From contig NZ_CP011409.1 in assembly GCF_001267925.1 (NCBI RefSeq), positions 1,178,001 through 1,242,000 of the forward strand: 64,000 nucleotides of DNA. Direction: 5' to 3'. Source of the stretch: Herbaspirillum hiltneri N3 (GTDB lineage Bacteria; Pseudomonadota; Gammaproteobacteria; Burkholderiales; Burkholderiaceae_D). Position numbers and translations under genes: made by a program. Under the pieces are notes generated by a model. The model was not told the origin of the DNA. It ran no database searches and was given only the letters and a program-made list of their open reading frames with translations. Of this stretch, positions 26,957-35,157 are shown one piece after another. The first letter of the stretch is position 1; each line of letters starts with the position of its first letter.

Positions 26957-28063
26957 CTAGCTGAACCGCGCAAGGATACGCAAATCCTCGCCGATCTGCT
27001 TGATCTCATGGAAACGCAGCGCGATCTTGCCGGACAGGTCGTCCAGCGCCGGCAGGTCGAACATACTGCGGCCGTCGCCCAGCAGGCTGGGTGCAAGGTA
27101 CAACAGCAGCTCGTCGACGCAGCCTTCGCGGATCAGCGAGGCATTGAGTTTGGAGCCGGCTTCGATGTGGATTTCGTTGAGGTTGCGCTTGCCCAATTCG
27201 GCGATCGTGCGCGGCAGGTCGACCTTGCCGGCGGCGTTGGGCAGCACGATGACCTCGGCGCCGCGCTCTTCCAGCGCAGCGATGCGGGCACGGTCTTCAC
27301 TGGCGGTAAAGACCCAGGTGCCGCCGCCGGCGAGAATGTTGGCGTCCGGCGACAGCCTCAGGTTGCTGTCGACCACAATGCGGCGCGGCTGACGCGGGGT
27401 ATCGACGGCGCGTACGCTGAGTTGCGGATTGTCGTCCTTGACGGTGCCGATGCCGGTAAGGATGGCGCAGGCGCGCGCGCGCCAGAAATGGCCGTCGTCA
27501 CGCGCCGCCTGGCCGGTGATCCACTGGCTCTTGCCGTTGTGCAACGCGGTCTTGCCGTCGAGGCTGGCAGCCGACTTCATGCGCACCCAGGGCGTGCCGT
27601 ACAGCATGCGCTTGAAGAAGCCGATGTTCATTTCGCGGGCCTGTTCCCGCAACACGCCGGAGACCACGGCGATGCCGGCAGCCTGCAATTTTTCCAGGCC
27701 CTTGCCGGCCACCAGCGGATTGGGATCGGTCATCGCCGACACCACCTTGCCGACGCCGGCCTTGATCAGCGCGTCGGCGCAGGGAGGGGTGCGGCCGAAA
27801 TGGCTGCAGGGTTCCAGTGTGACATAGACGGTGGCGCCGCGTACGTCGTTGCCGCGTTGCCGGGCGTCGTCCATAGCCTGGATTTCAGCGTGATTGCCGC
27901 CCGGCGGCTGGGTGAAACCGGCGCCGATGATGCGACCGTCGCGCACGATGACACAGCCGACACGCGGGTTGGGCGTGGTCGTAAACATGCCTTGTTCGGC
28001 CTGTTGCAACGCCAGCGCCATGGCTTGCTGGTCGTTTTCGATGAAGAGGTCGTAGATGGACAT
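26957..28063 (-). CDS. ribD: Riboflavin biosynthesis deaminase/reductase RibD
   Basis: A bifunctional 368-residue enzyme. The N-terminal deaminase has the zinc site His58-Ala-Glu60 (HAE) with Cys86 (EPCSHFGRTPPC) and Cys95; the C-terminal reductase begins near residue 150 (PWVRMKSAASLDGKTA). It performs the second and third steps from GTP in flavin synthesis. It starts 5 bp after the fimT stop, so the pilin operon transcript appears to run into it. Confidence 0.96.
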   Translation of the reverse strand: MSIYDLFIENDQQAMALALQQAEQGMFTTTPNPRVGCVIVRDGRIIGAGFTQPPGGNHAEIQAMDDARQRGNDVRGATVYVTLEPCSHFGRTPPCADALIKAGVGKVVSAMTDPNPLVAGKGLEKLQAAGIAVVSGVLREQAREMNIGFFKRMLYGTPWVRMKSAASLDGKTALHNGKSQWITGQAARDDGHFWRARACAILTGIGTVKDDNPQLSVRAVDTPRQPRRIVVDSNLRLSPDANILAGGGTWVFTASEDRARIAALEERGAEVIVLPNAAGKVDLPRTIAELGKRNLNEIHIEAGSKLNASLIREGCVDELLLYLAPSLLGDGRSMFDLPALDDLSGKIALRFHEIKQIGEDLRILARFS

Positions 28064-28068
28064 TGGAT

Positions 28069-28659
28069 TCAGAGCGGTGCGATGTTGCGGTTGGTTGCGG
28101 GCGCAGGATCGGACGTGAATCTGCAGCTTCGGTCATCCGCCGGATTGCAGATGCGGGCGCGGCCCAGGATTCCAAGTCTGACCAGGCGCGTTCTTCCATC
28201 CAGCGAAAATTGCCACGAACCCCACTGCGGCGCCCGGTCGCTGATATTGTTGCGCGTCCTGCCGTTGCCATTGTAAGCGATGTAGGGCGCCGACTTGTCG
28301 CTGAGCGTGGTAGCCATGCTGAGGCCGGCAGGCAAGCTGTCATGGCTATAGATCAACTCATCGCCGGCGTCGAATTGCAGGTTGGCGTCGCCTGGCTTGT
28401 TGGCGAAGACCACCCAGCCGTTTTCCCATCTGCTGCCGTCGCGCGGCGCCAGGTCGACCCGGCTGCCGCGCCGGATGGCTTCGCTGCGGGCCAGGTTGAG
28501 CGCGCCCAGGAAGGCATTGGCGGCGTTCGCAAGCTGCTGGTTTCGCGTATAGCCGCGCAGGCCGGGAACACCGGCCGCCAACAGCACGCCGACCACGGCA
28601 AGTACGACCAGCAGTTCAGGCAGGGTGAAGCCGGCGGGACGCATCGGGTCTGGTTTCAT
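28069..28659 (-). CDS. fimT: Minor pilin FimT/GspH-like
   Basis: A 196-residue type IV pseudopilin. The class III leader ends at Gly (MRPAG, then FTLPELLVVLAVVGVLLAAG), with Glu at mature position 5 and a long hydrophobic helix. The C-terminal half fits the GspH/FimT domain. I start at the ATG at 28659, which overlaps the pilE stop (ATGA) and has GAGG upstream. It is a minor component priming pilus assembly. Confidence 0.85.
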   Translation of the reverse strand: MKPDPMRPAGFTLPELLVVLAVVGVLLAAGVPGLRGYTRNQQLANAANAFLGALNLARSEAIRRGSRVDLAPRDGSRWENGWVVFANKPGDANLQFDAGDELIYSHDSLPAGLSMATTLSDKSAPYIAYNGNGRTRNNISDRAPQWGSWQFSLDGRTRLVRLGILGRARICNPADDRSCRFTSDPAPATNRNIAPL

Positions 28660-29114
28660 CGGCATGCCTCGGGCGCGGCAGTCGGCGAGAGACCGGCGAT
28701 GGTTCGTTCGCCGCGACTGTTGAGCGTCAGCGTGCCGCATTGGGCATCAATGAATCCTCCGGCAGGCGTCGCCGACAGCACGATGCATTCCTGCAAGGTG
28801 CCTCCGCTGCATTCGCCGGCGGAGATGCGATAGGCGCTGCCGGCCTCGGTGTCGCCCGACAGCCATCTGAACGATCCGGCCGTGGCGGCGTCGCCATACG
28901 CGCGGTAGGCATTGTGCTGCGTGAAGTGGCGTTCCTGTTGCTGCATGGCTTGCATCAGTGCCGCACGCGCTTCGGTGCGGCGCGCCTTGCGTATGTGCGA
29001 TTGATAGGACGGATAGGCAAACAGCGCCAGCATGCCGATGATGCATAACACGCACATCAGTTCGATCAGGGTGAAACCGCGATGAGGATATGGATCATGG
29101 TGAGGACGGGACAT
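28656..29114 (-). CDS. pilE: Type IV pilin PilE-like minor pilin
   Basis: A 152-residue prepilin with leader MSRPHHDPYPHRG followed by FTLIELMCVLCIIGMLALFAYPSY. The C-terminal part has paired cysteines (AGECSGGTLQEC and DAQCGTL...EACR) typical of PilE. GGAGAA lies before the ATG. It is cotranscribed with pilX upstream and fimT downstream. Confidence 0.88.
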   Translation of the reverse strand: MSRPHHDPYPHRGFTLIELMCVLCIIGMLALFAYPSYQSHIRKARRTEARAALMQAMQQQERHFTQHNAYRAYGDAATAGSFRWLSGDTEAGSAYRISAGECSGGTLQECIVLSATPAGGFIDAQCGTLTLNSRGERTIAGLSPTAAPEACR

Positions 29115-29160
29115 GGTTTTCTCCGGGGATGTGGAAATCTTGCGTGCCGTTTCGACGGTT

Positions 29161-29736
29161 TCAGTTGTTGATTTCGCGCCAGCTCAGGCGCGTTGACGGC
29201 GAGTTCGTGTCGAGTACGGTTTGCAACATCACTTGCGTGCTTTGGCGTGGGCCGAAGCCGACTGCGGTCACGCGATAGCGCGTCACAACTTGCCGGTCTG
29301 CGGTGGCGAGCCTGATCAACTCGATCAGGTAGCGCGGCGGTTGTGCCGGCAGCGACGCGGCGCCGTGCGGGAAGCTGAGTCCCGTGAAGCGGCCGTAGCT
29401 CACTGACGGCGCCGGTGCGCTGAAATTGGTGAGCCGCCACGGCGCGACACTGGCCGTGGCCAGGCACAGACCGCCGTAAGCACCGATGCCGTGGCAGGCG
29501 CCGGCCTGGTCCGGGAATGCTTCCAGCGTGACGCGGCCGCCGGCGATATCGCGTTCGGCGTCGCGCAGCCCCGCTTCCGCAGCCTGGAAGGCAATGTGGC
29601 GGTCGCGGTCGTTGCGCGAGGATTTCTCGTTCATGAGCGTGAGCTGCGCCGACGAGACACCGAACAGCATCACCACCACCAGCATCAGCAGCACAATGAG
29701 CAGCGAGGCGCCGCGTTGATGGCGTGCGGTGTTCAT
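29161..29736 (-). CDS. pilX: Type IV pilus assembly protein PilX
   Basis: A 191-residue minor pilin of the PilX type: short basic N terminus, RGASLLIVLLMLVVVMLFGVSSAQLTLMNEK helix (PilX lacks the strict FTLIE motif) and the N-terminal PilX AAEAGLRDAE segment. The start at 29736 lies 7 bp after the pilW stop. In other species pilY1 follows pilX; here pilE follows after only 46 bp. Confidence 0.85.
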   Translation of the reverse strand: MNTARHQRGASLLIVLLMLVVVMLFGVSSAQLTLMNEKSSRNDRDRHIAFQAAEAGLRDAERDIAGGRVTLEAFPDQAGACHGIGAYGGLCLATASVAPWRLTNFSAPAPSVSYGRFTGLSFPHGAASLPAQPPRYLIELIRLATADRQVVTRYRVTAVGFGPRQSTQVMLQTVLDTNSPSTRLSWREINN

Positions 29737-29743
29737 CGAGTGT

Positions 29744-30631
29744 TCATCGCGCGGAATTGCGCAACCGGATCGTGGTCTGGAACAGCTTGCGCATGCGTTG
29801 TTGCATCGGCGCGGGCAGCTTTGCTTCATCAATCACCGCACCGACGTCCTGGCCGTCCTGATACGCCGCGCCGAACAGGCGATGTACGATAGGTGTGCCA
29901 CCGTCCCGGATATTGCGCTCGCCATGCATCAGCAGTGCGATTCGGACCGCTGCCACTTCGCGCCAGCGCTCGCCGACGCGCGTGGCGCTTACATAGTCAA
30001 GATCGCCGCCGTTGTTACGCAGGCCGTACAGCACCTGGAAGGACTCGACCCCGCGCACGATGGCGGCAGCGCTCCAGCCACCGTCGCGCGCCAGGTATTT
30101 GCAACGCAGTTCCGGTTCGTTGGTGCCGTCGGGGGCGACGTAGAAAATGCTCTGGCCACGCATCGTCTCGAAATCAGAAAGCGCGGTCGCGCTGTCCGGT
30201 CCGGGTACGGCGAAGCCGGCGCAATTGAGCATGTCGTTGTCGGGCCGATTCCTTGGTCCGGATCCGAAGAAGCGTATCGCCAGCAAATCGCTGCCGTGTG
30301 CATCGCGGTTGGCGGACCGCGACGAAAATCCGCTTGAATGCTCGTCGACCCTGGCGTTGTCGATGCCGAAGATACCTGGCTCCAGAGCTTCGAGGCCGCT
30401 GCGCAGGAACGCCGGATTGTCTTGCGGCACGTAGTTTGCCTGCCGCACGCTGCGCTCGATCAGGTCGAGCGCGTAGCGGCCGTTCTCCTGGACCTGGGCG
30501 CTGTCGGCGACGCTCAGATAGCTTGAGCGGGCCGCCTGCATCAGCGCCACGGCGGCGAGCACCACGCCCGTGCCGAGCGCCATGGCGATCATCAGTTCGA
30601 TCAGCGTCAGGCCTTGCTGGTAGCGGTGCAT
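29744..30631 (-). CDS. pilW: Type IV pilus assembly protein PilW
   Basis: A 295-residue minor pilin. MHRYQQG is the short leader, followed by LTLIELMIAMALGTGVVLAAVALM. The body has the PilW features NGRYALDLIERSVRQANY near residues 50-67 and a long C-terminal domain. Its ATG directly follows the pilV stop with GGAGGG inside the pilV end. Confidence 0.9.
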   Translation of the reverse strand: MHRYQQGLTLIELMIAMALGTGVVLAAVALMQAARSSYLSVADSAQVQENGRYALDLIERSVRQANYVPQDNPAFLRSGLEALEPGIFGIDNARVDEHSSGFSSRSANRDAHGSDLLAIRFFGSGPRNRPDNDMLNCAGFAVPGPDSATALSDFETMRGQSIFYVAPDGTNEPELRCKYLARDGGWSAAAIVRGVESFQVLYGLRNNGGDLDYVSATRVGERWREVAAVRIALLMHGERNIRDGGTPIVHRLFGAAYQDGQDVGAVIDEAKLPAPMQQRMRKLFQTTIRLRNSAR

Positions 30632-31147
30632 TCATCCCTCCACCGGCAGCGCCAGGATGGGCGGCGGTTCCGATTGCGTCGTTGTCGGTTCCCGCGTGGC
30701 CCAGCCGATCTTGATCAGCAAGGGGCCCCCGGCGCCGTTGCACGGCCAGCGCAGCGTCGCGTTGAGGATCGGCGCATCGTCCTTGCACACCACCACGCGT
30801 GCGCGCGGCAAGGCGTCGGCCAGGCGCTGCTTCCAGGTGGTGAGGTCGCAATCTGTGCGGGCGCAGGCGGCAGATGGCCCGGCGCCGGCGCGGTACTCAA
30901 ATTGATAGGCGTCTGCATTGGCGGAGGTGCGCAACAGTTCCGCCAATTCCACCGCCAGTTGCAGCGCGGCCGATTGGTAAGCGCTGTCCTGCGCAGTGCG
31001 CAGGGCATGGAGCTGCATCGCCGCGGCGCCGGAAGCGGCCAGCGCCAGAATGACAATCGCCGCCAGCACTTCCACCAGCGTGAAACCGTGTTGCGTGGAG
31101 CGCGGCGTGAAGGTAAATGGGAGAGAAGGGGGAACCGTCCTGATCAC
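30632..31147 (-). CDS. pilV: Type IV pilus modification protein PilV
   Basis: A 171-residue minor pilin. The leader ends STQHG and is followed by FTLVEVLAAIVILALAASGAAAMQLHAL, with Glu5. I chose the GTG at 31147 because CGAGG sits five bases upstream; a TTG 20 codons earlier is the alternative. It is the first gene of the pilV-pilW-pilX-pilE-fimT operon. With the other minor pilins it forms the tip complex that primes type IV pili. Confidence 0.82.
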   Translation of the reverse strand: MIRTVPPSLPFTFTPRSTQHGFTLVEVLAAIVILALAASGAAAMQLHALRTAQDSAYQSAALQLAVELAELLRTSANADAYQFEYRAGAGPSAACARTDCDLTTWKQRLADALPRARVVVCKDDAPILNATLRWPCNGAGGPLLIKIGWATREPTTTQSEPPPILALPVEG

Positions 31148-31381
31148 ATGGCCTCGCCGAGTTGTATTTCGGAAAGACGATATTTTGCGGGTGTTTGGGA
31201 ACGGCAATGCCGGTTTTGCTGCGATAGAGCGCGCTTAAACTACGATTGTTTGCTTACCTAGCGTATCTATCTACATCTTCTAGCCGCATTCGGTCTTCGA
31301 TCTCGATGTATCCATACTCCAGATACACGTTATGACGCGTCAACCGTCGAAATATTGAAGGCTAATGGCTCCCCGGCGGAG

Positions 31382-32014
31382 TTACACCGTGCGCGTCTCC
31401 GGATATTGCGTGACGACATAGGCCACGGCGTCGACATTGGCCGGATTGTGGTAGCTGTGCGCATGGTCGGCGTCGAAGAAGATGGCGTCGCCGGTGCCGA
31501 GCAGCCGGCGATGATCGTTGATCTCGATTTCCAGCGTGCCGTGCGTGATGACCAGGTTCTTTTGCACGCCCGGCACCAGCGCCGGCAGGTGTTCGGTCGA
31601 CAGCGCGTCAAGCTTCAGTTCGTGGAATTCGAAACGGCGTTCGCCTGCGGGGTACAGGCTGCGGCTGGAAAAGCGGCCGTTGCCGCTGACTGTGCGCGGC
31701 GAGTCTTGTACAGGCAATACGGCAAATCCCTGCGGCGCGAAGTTGCGCAGGAAAGCCGACACCGACACTTGCAAGGCGGACGCCACGCGTTGCAATACGC
31801 GGATGGTCGGCACGCTGCGGCCTGATTCTATCTGCGCCAGCATGGCGCGGCTCACGCCGGACTTGCGCGCCAGGCCGTCAAGAGACAGATGGCGCAGGGC
31901 GCGCAGTCGCGAGAGGTTTTCGGCGACGATGTCTTCGATGTCGTTGCCGGGAACCTGAGGCGCTACTGCATGCAGGTGCGGCACGGGTTCGGCGATGCGC
32001 AGTTCAGCGGTCAT
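31382..32014 (-). CDS. XRE-family regulator with C-terminal cupin domain
   Basis: The 210-residue protein has an XRE helix-turn-helix (LDGLARKSGVSRAMLAQIESGRSVPTI, about 44-70) and a C-terminal cupin fold with GVQKNLVITHGTLEIEI and HAHSYHNPANVDAVAYVV, as in PuuR-type regulators that sense small molecules. AGAGGAT precedes the ATG at 32014. A short ORF lies 13 bp upstream and a palindrome at 32316-32335 may be its operator. Ligand unknown. Confidence 0.88.
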   Translation of the reverse strand: MTAELRIAEPVPHLHAVAPQVPGNDIEDIVAENLSRLRALRHLSLDGLARKSGVSRAMLAQIESGRSVPTIRVLQRVASALQVSVSAFLRNFAPQGFAVLPVQDSPRTVSGNGRFSSRSLYPAGERRFEFHELKLDALSTEHLPALVPGVQKNLVITHGTLEIEINDHRRLLGTGDAIFFDADHAHSYHNPANVDAVAYVVTQYPETRTV

Positions 32015-32027
32015 GGCGGGATCCTCT

Positions 32028-32237
32028 TCAGCGCAGGTTGGTGCGTGCGGAACCCGCAAAAGGATGGAATGCCGACAGCGACCAGCCGTCGCGTGCGCTC
32101 TGGAAATGCGTGGCAATCGGCTGCTGCGCCATCTGGCGCGCGGCGCCCTGCCGGCGATAGGCCTGCAGATCGGTGACGGTTGCAGTGGCAAGGGTTGATT
32201 CGGCAGGGGCTGCTACGGCGGTGGTGACGTCGGTCAT
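32028..32237 (-). CDS. Small protein of unknown function upstream of the XRE-cupin gene
   Basis: A 69-residue reading frame with GGAGAA placed before the ATG at 32237 and only 13 bp to the following regulator, so it is probably translated. The N terminus is Ala/Thr-rich and the C-terminal half has RQMAQQPIATHFQSARDGWSLSAFHPFAG. No domain, membrane segment or signal peptide is evident. I do not recognise it. Confidence 0.5.
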   Translation of the reverse strand: MTDVTTAVAAPAESTLATATVTDLQAYRRQGAARQMAQQPIATHFQSARDGWSLSAFHPFAGSARTNLR

Positions 32238-32315
32238 GGGATTCTCCATTCCATCAGGCTTGCTGCGATGGAAAGGAGCTTAGCACCGACACCATATGCG
32301 CCAGAACGAATAAAT

Positions 32316-32335
32316 ATTCACATCCTTATGTGAAT
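32316..32335. promoter_or_regulatory. Palindrome, candidate operator of the XRE-cupin operon
   Basis: ATTCACAT and ATGTGAAT are perfect 8-base arms around CCTT. It ends exactly at the DUF924 stop and lies about 80 bp upstream of the small ORF, where the promoter of the XRE pair should be. Autoregulation is the likely role. Confidence 0.5.
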
Positions 32336-32962
32336 TCAGAATGAAGAATACGGTTCTTTCAGAAACGCCGTCTCTTCCGCCGTCGATGCTCTGCCCAGGA
32401 TCGCATTGCGATGGGGAAAGCGCCCGAAGCGCGCAACGATTGCATGATGCCGGTCGGCAAACTTGAGGTAGCCGTTGAAGGTCTCGGCGGACGCCGGATC
32501 CTCTTTGGCGATCTGTTTCGCCAGCGCGCGGAACAGCTGCACGCAATATTCCTGGTCCTCAATGTCTTCCGAGTGCTCCAGCGGCAGATAAAAGAAGACG
32601 CGTTGCAGCGGTGGCAATTGCTGATCGTATCCCTGCGCCAGACCAAGGTGGCAACACTGGCGCGCCAGCTCGTCGAAGTCGAACGCGGTGGCGCTGTCGC
32701 GATAGATATTGCGCGGGAACTGGTCCAGCAACAGGATCAGCGCCAGCAGGCCGGCGGGCGTGTCGGCCCAGTCATCGAGCTTGTTGTCGCGCGCAGCCAG
32801 CAGGCTGGTTTCGAAGCGCGCCTTGATGGTCTGGTCCACGGCGGGATCTTTGCCCCACCATAGACCGGACTGGCGACCTGCCACCGCGTTGACGTCGCTG
32901 TCAGCGGCGTCGGCGCCGAACCAGAACGCCAGGACCGTGTCGACGGTTTCGGTCGCCGTCAT
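32336..32962 (-). CDS. DUF924 family protein
   Basis: The 208-residue protein matches the DUF924 family (TPR-like all-helical fold): VLAFWFG near the N terminus, LLDQFPRNIYRDSATAFDFDELA in the middle, and FFYLPLEHSEDIEDQE followed by RFGRFPHRNAILGR. Such proteins are widespread but of unknown function. The ATG overlaps the stop of the S4-domain gene (ATGA), so the two are co-translated. Confidence 0.85.
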   Translation of the reverse strand: MTATETVDTVLAFWFGADAADSDVNAVAGRQSGLWWGKDPAVDQTIKARFETSLLAARDNKLDDWADTPAGLLALILLLDQFPRNIYRDSATAFDFDELARQCCHLGLAQGYDQQLPPLQRVFFYLPLEHSEDIEDQEYCVQLFRALAKQIAKEDPASAETFNGYLKFADRHHAIVARFGRFPHRNAILGRASTAEETAFLKEPYSSF

Positions 32963-33189
32963 GTCGCTGCTGGTCCGGCCAGCACGCGGATGCGTACGTC
33001 GCCCAGCGCCACGGTCTGGCCGGCGGTGATCTTGCAGGTCTTGCGCAGCTCCTGCCGGCCGTCGACCTTGACGTTGCCGTCGGCGACGATGGCTTTGCCG
33101 GCGCCGCCGCTGTCGCAGATGCCGACCAGTTTCAGCAGCTGGTTCAGTTCCACGTAGGGGCCTTGCAGTTCGAATTCCAGGTGTTGCAT
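32959..33189 (-). CDS. S4-domain RNA-binding protein, YbcJ-like
   Basis: A 76-residue protein made of one S4 RNA-binding domain: LNQLLKLVGICDSGGAGKAIVADGNVKVDGRQELRKTCKI, as in E. coli YbcJ. It probably binds structured RNA such as rRNA. AAGG precedes the ATG and its end overlaps the DUF924 start. Confidence 0.88.
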   Translation of the reverse strand: MQHLEFELQGPYVELNQLLKLVGICDSGGAGKAIVADGNVKVDGRQELRKTCKITAGQTVALGDVRIRVLAGPAAT

Positions 33190-33270
33190 ATGTACCTTGT
33201 CGTGATGGTGCGGATGTTTCAGTGAGGCTGCTGCATTGATTGAATGACCGCGTGACTGAGTGACTACGCC

Positions 33271-33540
33271 TCAGACCAATGTCTTCTCGGCCTTGTGCAG
33301 CCAGAGCGCCAGGTTGTCGAGCAAGTCTTCCTGGCTGAAGGAGCAGCTTTCCTCCGTGAACAGGCTGCCGGCTTCGAGCCGGCCGAGCAGGTCCTCGGCG
33401 ACTTCTTCGTAGCGTGGCGGCAGGCGTTTGATCAGATCGGTCTGCGCGCGCCAGGCGCTGCAAAAAGCGGCGACATTAATGTCGCCGTCGCGCAGGTCGT
33501 TCAGTGCATCGTGCAGGATTTGTAGGTCGGGATTGCTCAT
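33271..33540 (-). CDS. Conserved hypothetical protein
   Basis: The 89-residue acidic protein looks all-helical: LQILHDALNDLRDGDINVAAFCSAWRAQ, then ...RYEEVAEDLLGRLEAGSLFTEESCSFSQEDLLDNLALWLHKAEKTL. The tail resembles the small helical colicin-immunity-like fold, but this is weak and I give no function. It starts 4 bp after the MAPEG gene, so it is in the same transcript. Confidence 0.6.
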   Translation of the reverse strand: MSNPDLQILHDALNDLRDGDINVAAFCSAWRAQTDLIKRLPPRYEEVAEDLLGRLEAGSLFTEESCSFSQEDLLDNLALWLHKAEKTLV

Positions 33541-33544
33541 GTGT

Positions 33545-33928
33545 TTACAAGTGGAGGGCGGAAACGGCGAACAGGCTGAGGACACAGGCATAGCCGACGG
33601 TCCACGACAGCGAGCGCAGGCTAGGCAGGTCGTTCAGATAGAGCGCAGTATAGACCACGCGCGCGGCGATGAAAGCCAGCGCCAGGCCGTCGATCCATTC
33701 TTGCGCCGCGCCGGTTTGCTGAGCCACCAGCACGGCCGCCGCAAAGAACGGAAACGCCTCGAAGTGGTTGCGATGCGCATAGTCGGCGCGGCGGCGCAGG
33801 CCGGTTTGTTTGTCGAGCCAGGCGCGCGGTTCGCCGTTGTCGAAATCGCGACGGCCGTACTTCGCCACCGATACCGTGAGGATGGGCAGCAGGCCGGCGA
33901 TCAGGATGCACCAGTAGGAAATTTCCAT
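33545..33928 (-). CDS. MAPEG family membrane protein
   Basis: A 127-residue integral membrane protein with four hydrophobic segments. It has the MAPEG pattern: RADYAHRNHFEAFPFFAAAVLVAQ (the conserved Asn-x-x-Glu in the second part) and ARVVYTALYLNDLPSLRSLSW. Relatives include microsomal glutathione transferases; bacterial members are mostly uncharacterised. It lies 9 bp downstream of the metallopeptidase gene. Confidence 0.85.
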   Translation of the reverse strand: MEISYWCILIAGLLPILTVSVAKYGRRDFDNGEPRAWLDKQTGLRRRADYAHRNHFEAFPFFAAAVLVAQQTGAAQEWIDGLALAFIAARVVYTALYLNDLPSLRSLSWTVGYACVLSLFAVSALHL

Positions 33929-33937
33929 GTGAGCCTC

Positions 33938-34831
33938 TTAAAGCTTCTTTGCTTCGAAGGTATTGCAGGCGCTCACCTTGCCTTCGGTGATGCCGCGCTT
34001 GAACCAGCTCACGCGCTGCGCCGAGGTGCCGTGCGTGAACGAATCCGGCACCACTTCGCCGCGCGCCTGCCGCTGCAGGGCGTCGTCGCCGATGGCCGAG
34101 GCGGCGTTGAGCGCTTCTTCGATGTCGCCGTTTTCGATGATGTGGCGCGCTTCGTTGGCATGGTAAGCCCAGACGCCTGCGAAGCAGTCGGCCTGCAACT
34201 CAAGCTTCACGGAGAGCGCGTTGGACTGCTTCTCGGACATGTTGCGGCGGGCCTTGTCGACCTTCCCGGAAATGCCGAGCAGGTTCTGCACGTGGTGGCC
34301 GACTTCGTGCGCGATCACATACGCTTGCGCAAAGTTGCCGGAGACGTTGAAGCGCTGTTTCATCAATTGATAAAAACTCAGGTCGATGTAGACCTTCTGG
34401 TCGCCGGGGCAATAGAACGGCCCGGTGGCCGTCTGGCCGGTGCCGCAGGCGGTCGGGGTGGAGCCGGAAAACAGCACCAGCTTCGGCCGCACATAGGTGG
34501 CGCCGCCGGCTTTGAAGATTTCTCCCCAGGTATCCTCGGTGTCGGCCAGCACGGTCGATACGAAGCGCGCCATCTGGTCGTTCGGCGGCGGCTTGTGGGC
34601 CGGCGCCGATTGCTGCACGGGCGCGAGCTGGCCGCCACCGCCGCTGAGCATGTTGATGACGGTCAGCGGATTGACGCCGAGGAAGTAGGACGCCACCAGC
34701 GCGACGACGATGCCGCCCAGCCCGATGGAACGGCCGCCGCCGAAGGAAAAGCCGCCCCCGCCTCCACCGCCGGAGTCCTCGCCGCGGCGATCTTCCACAT
34801 TGTCGCTTTCGCGATTGCCTTCCCATTTCAT
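33938..34831 (-). CDS. Neutral zinc metallopeptidase, YpfJ family
   Basis: The 297-residue membrane-anchored protein belongs to the YpfJ/KPN_02809 putative neutral zinc metallopeptidases. A glycine-rich N terminus (20-33) and one transmembrane helix (about 39-53) precede the domain; the zinc motif is HEVGH at 175-179, with ELQADCFAG supplying the third ligand downstream. AAGGGAA precedes the ATG at 34831. Substrate unknown. Confidence 0.88.
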   Translation of the reverse strand: MKWEGNRESDNVEDRRGEDSGGGGGGGFSFGGGRSIGLGGIVVALVASYFLGVNPLTVINMLSGGGGQLAPVQQSAPAHKPPPNDQMARFVSTVLADTEDTWGEIFKAGGATYVRPKLVLFSGSTPTACGTGQTATGPFYCPGDQKVYIDLSFYQLMKQRFNVSGNFAQAYVIAHEVGHHVQNLLGISGKVDKARRNMSEKQSNALSVKLELQADCFAGVWAYHANEARHIIENGDIEEALNAASAIGDDALQRQARGEVVPDSFTHGTSAQRVSWFKRGITEGKVSACNTFEAKKL

Positions 34832-35157
34832 GATGATTCCCTTTTTGCTGCACAAGTGCCGGATAGACGAGATTGTAATGGACCGGGCGCGGCGGCAATG
34901 GTTTCTGTTCCGAGGCAAAGCCGGAAATCCGGCAAGAATGAATTTCTGCCGGGAAATGCGGTCACTCTTGCATGAACCGATGTGCGACCTTGCGTCGAAA
35001 GTATCGGGAGGATGTCGGCGGTTTCCGCAGCGGCGACTTCTGTGGGAATATCCCGCTATGCGTCCGCATCATCGTTGAATCGTTGAACCATAAGCAGCAT
35101 GCACGTCTTCTCGGGACGTTGCCATGCAGACAACAGAAATTTTAACGGGAGACTCAC
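34832..35157. other. Intergenic region between ypfJ-like gene and fadE
   Basis: No gene is evident in these 326 bp. A short perfect hairpin, GCCGGA at 34920-34925 with TCCGGC at 34928-34933, is the only clear structure. Promoters of the two divergent genes must lie here but were not identified with confidence. Confidence 0.4.
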
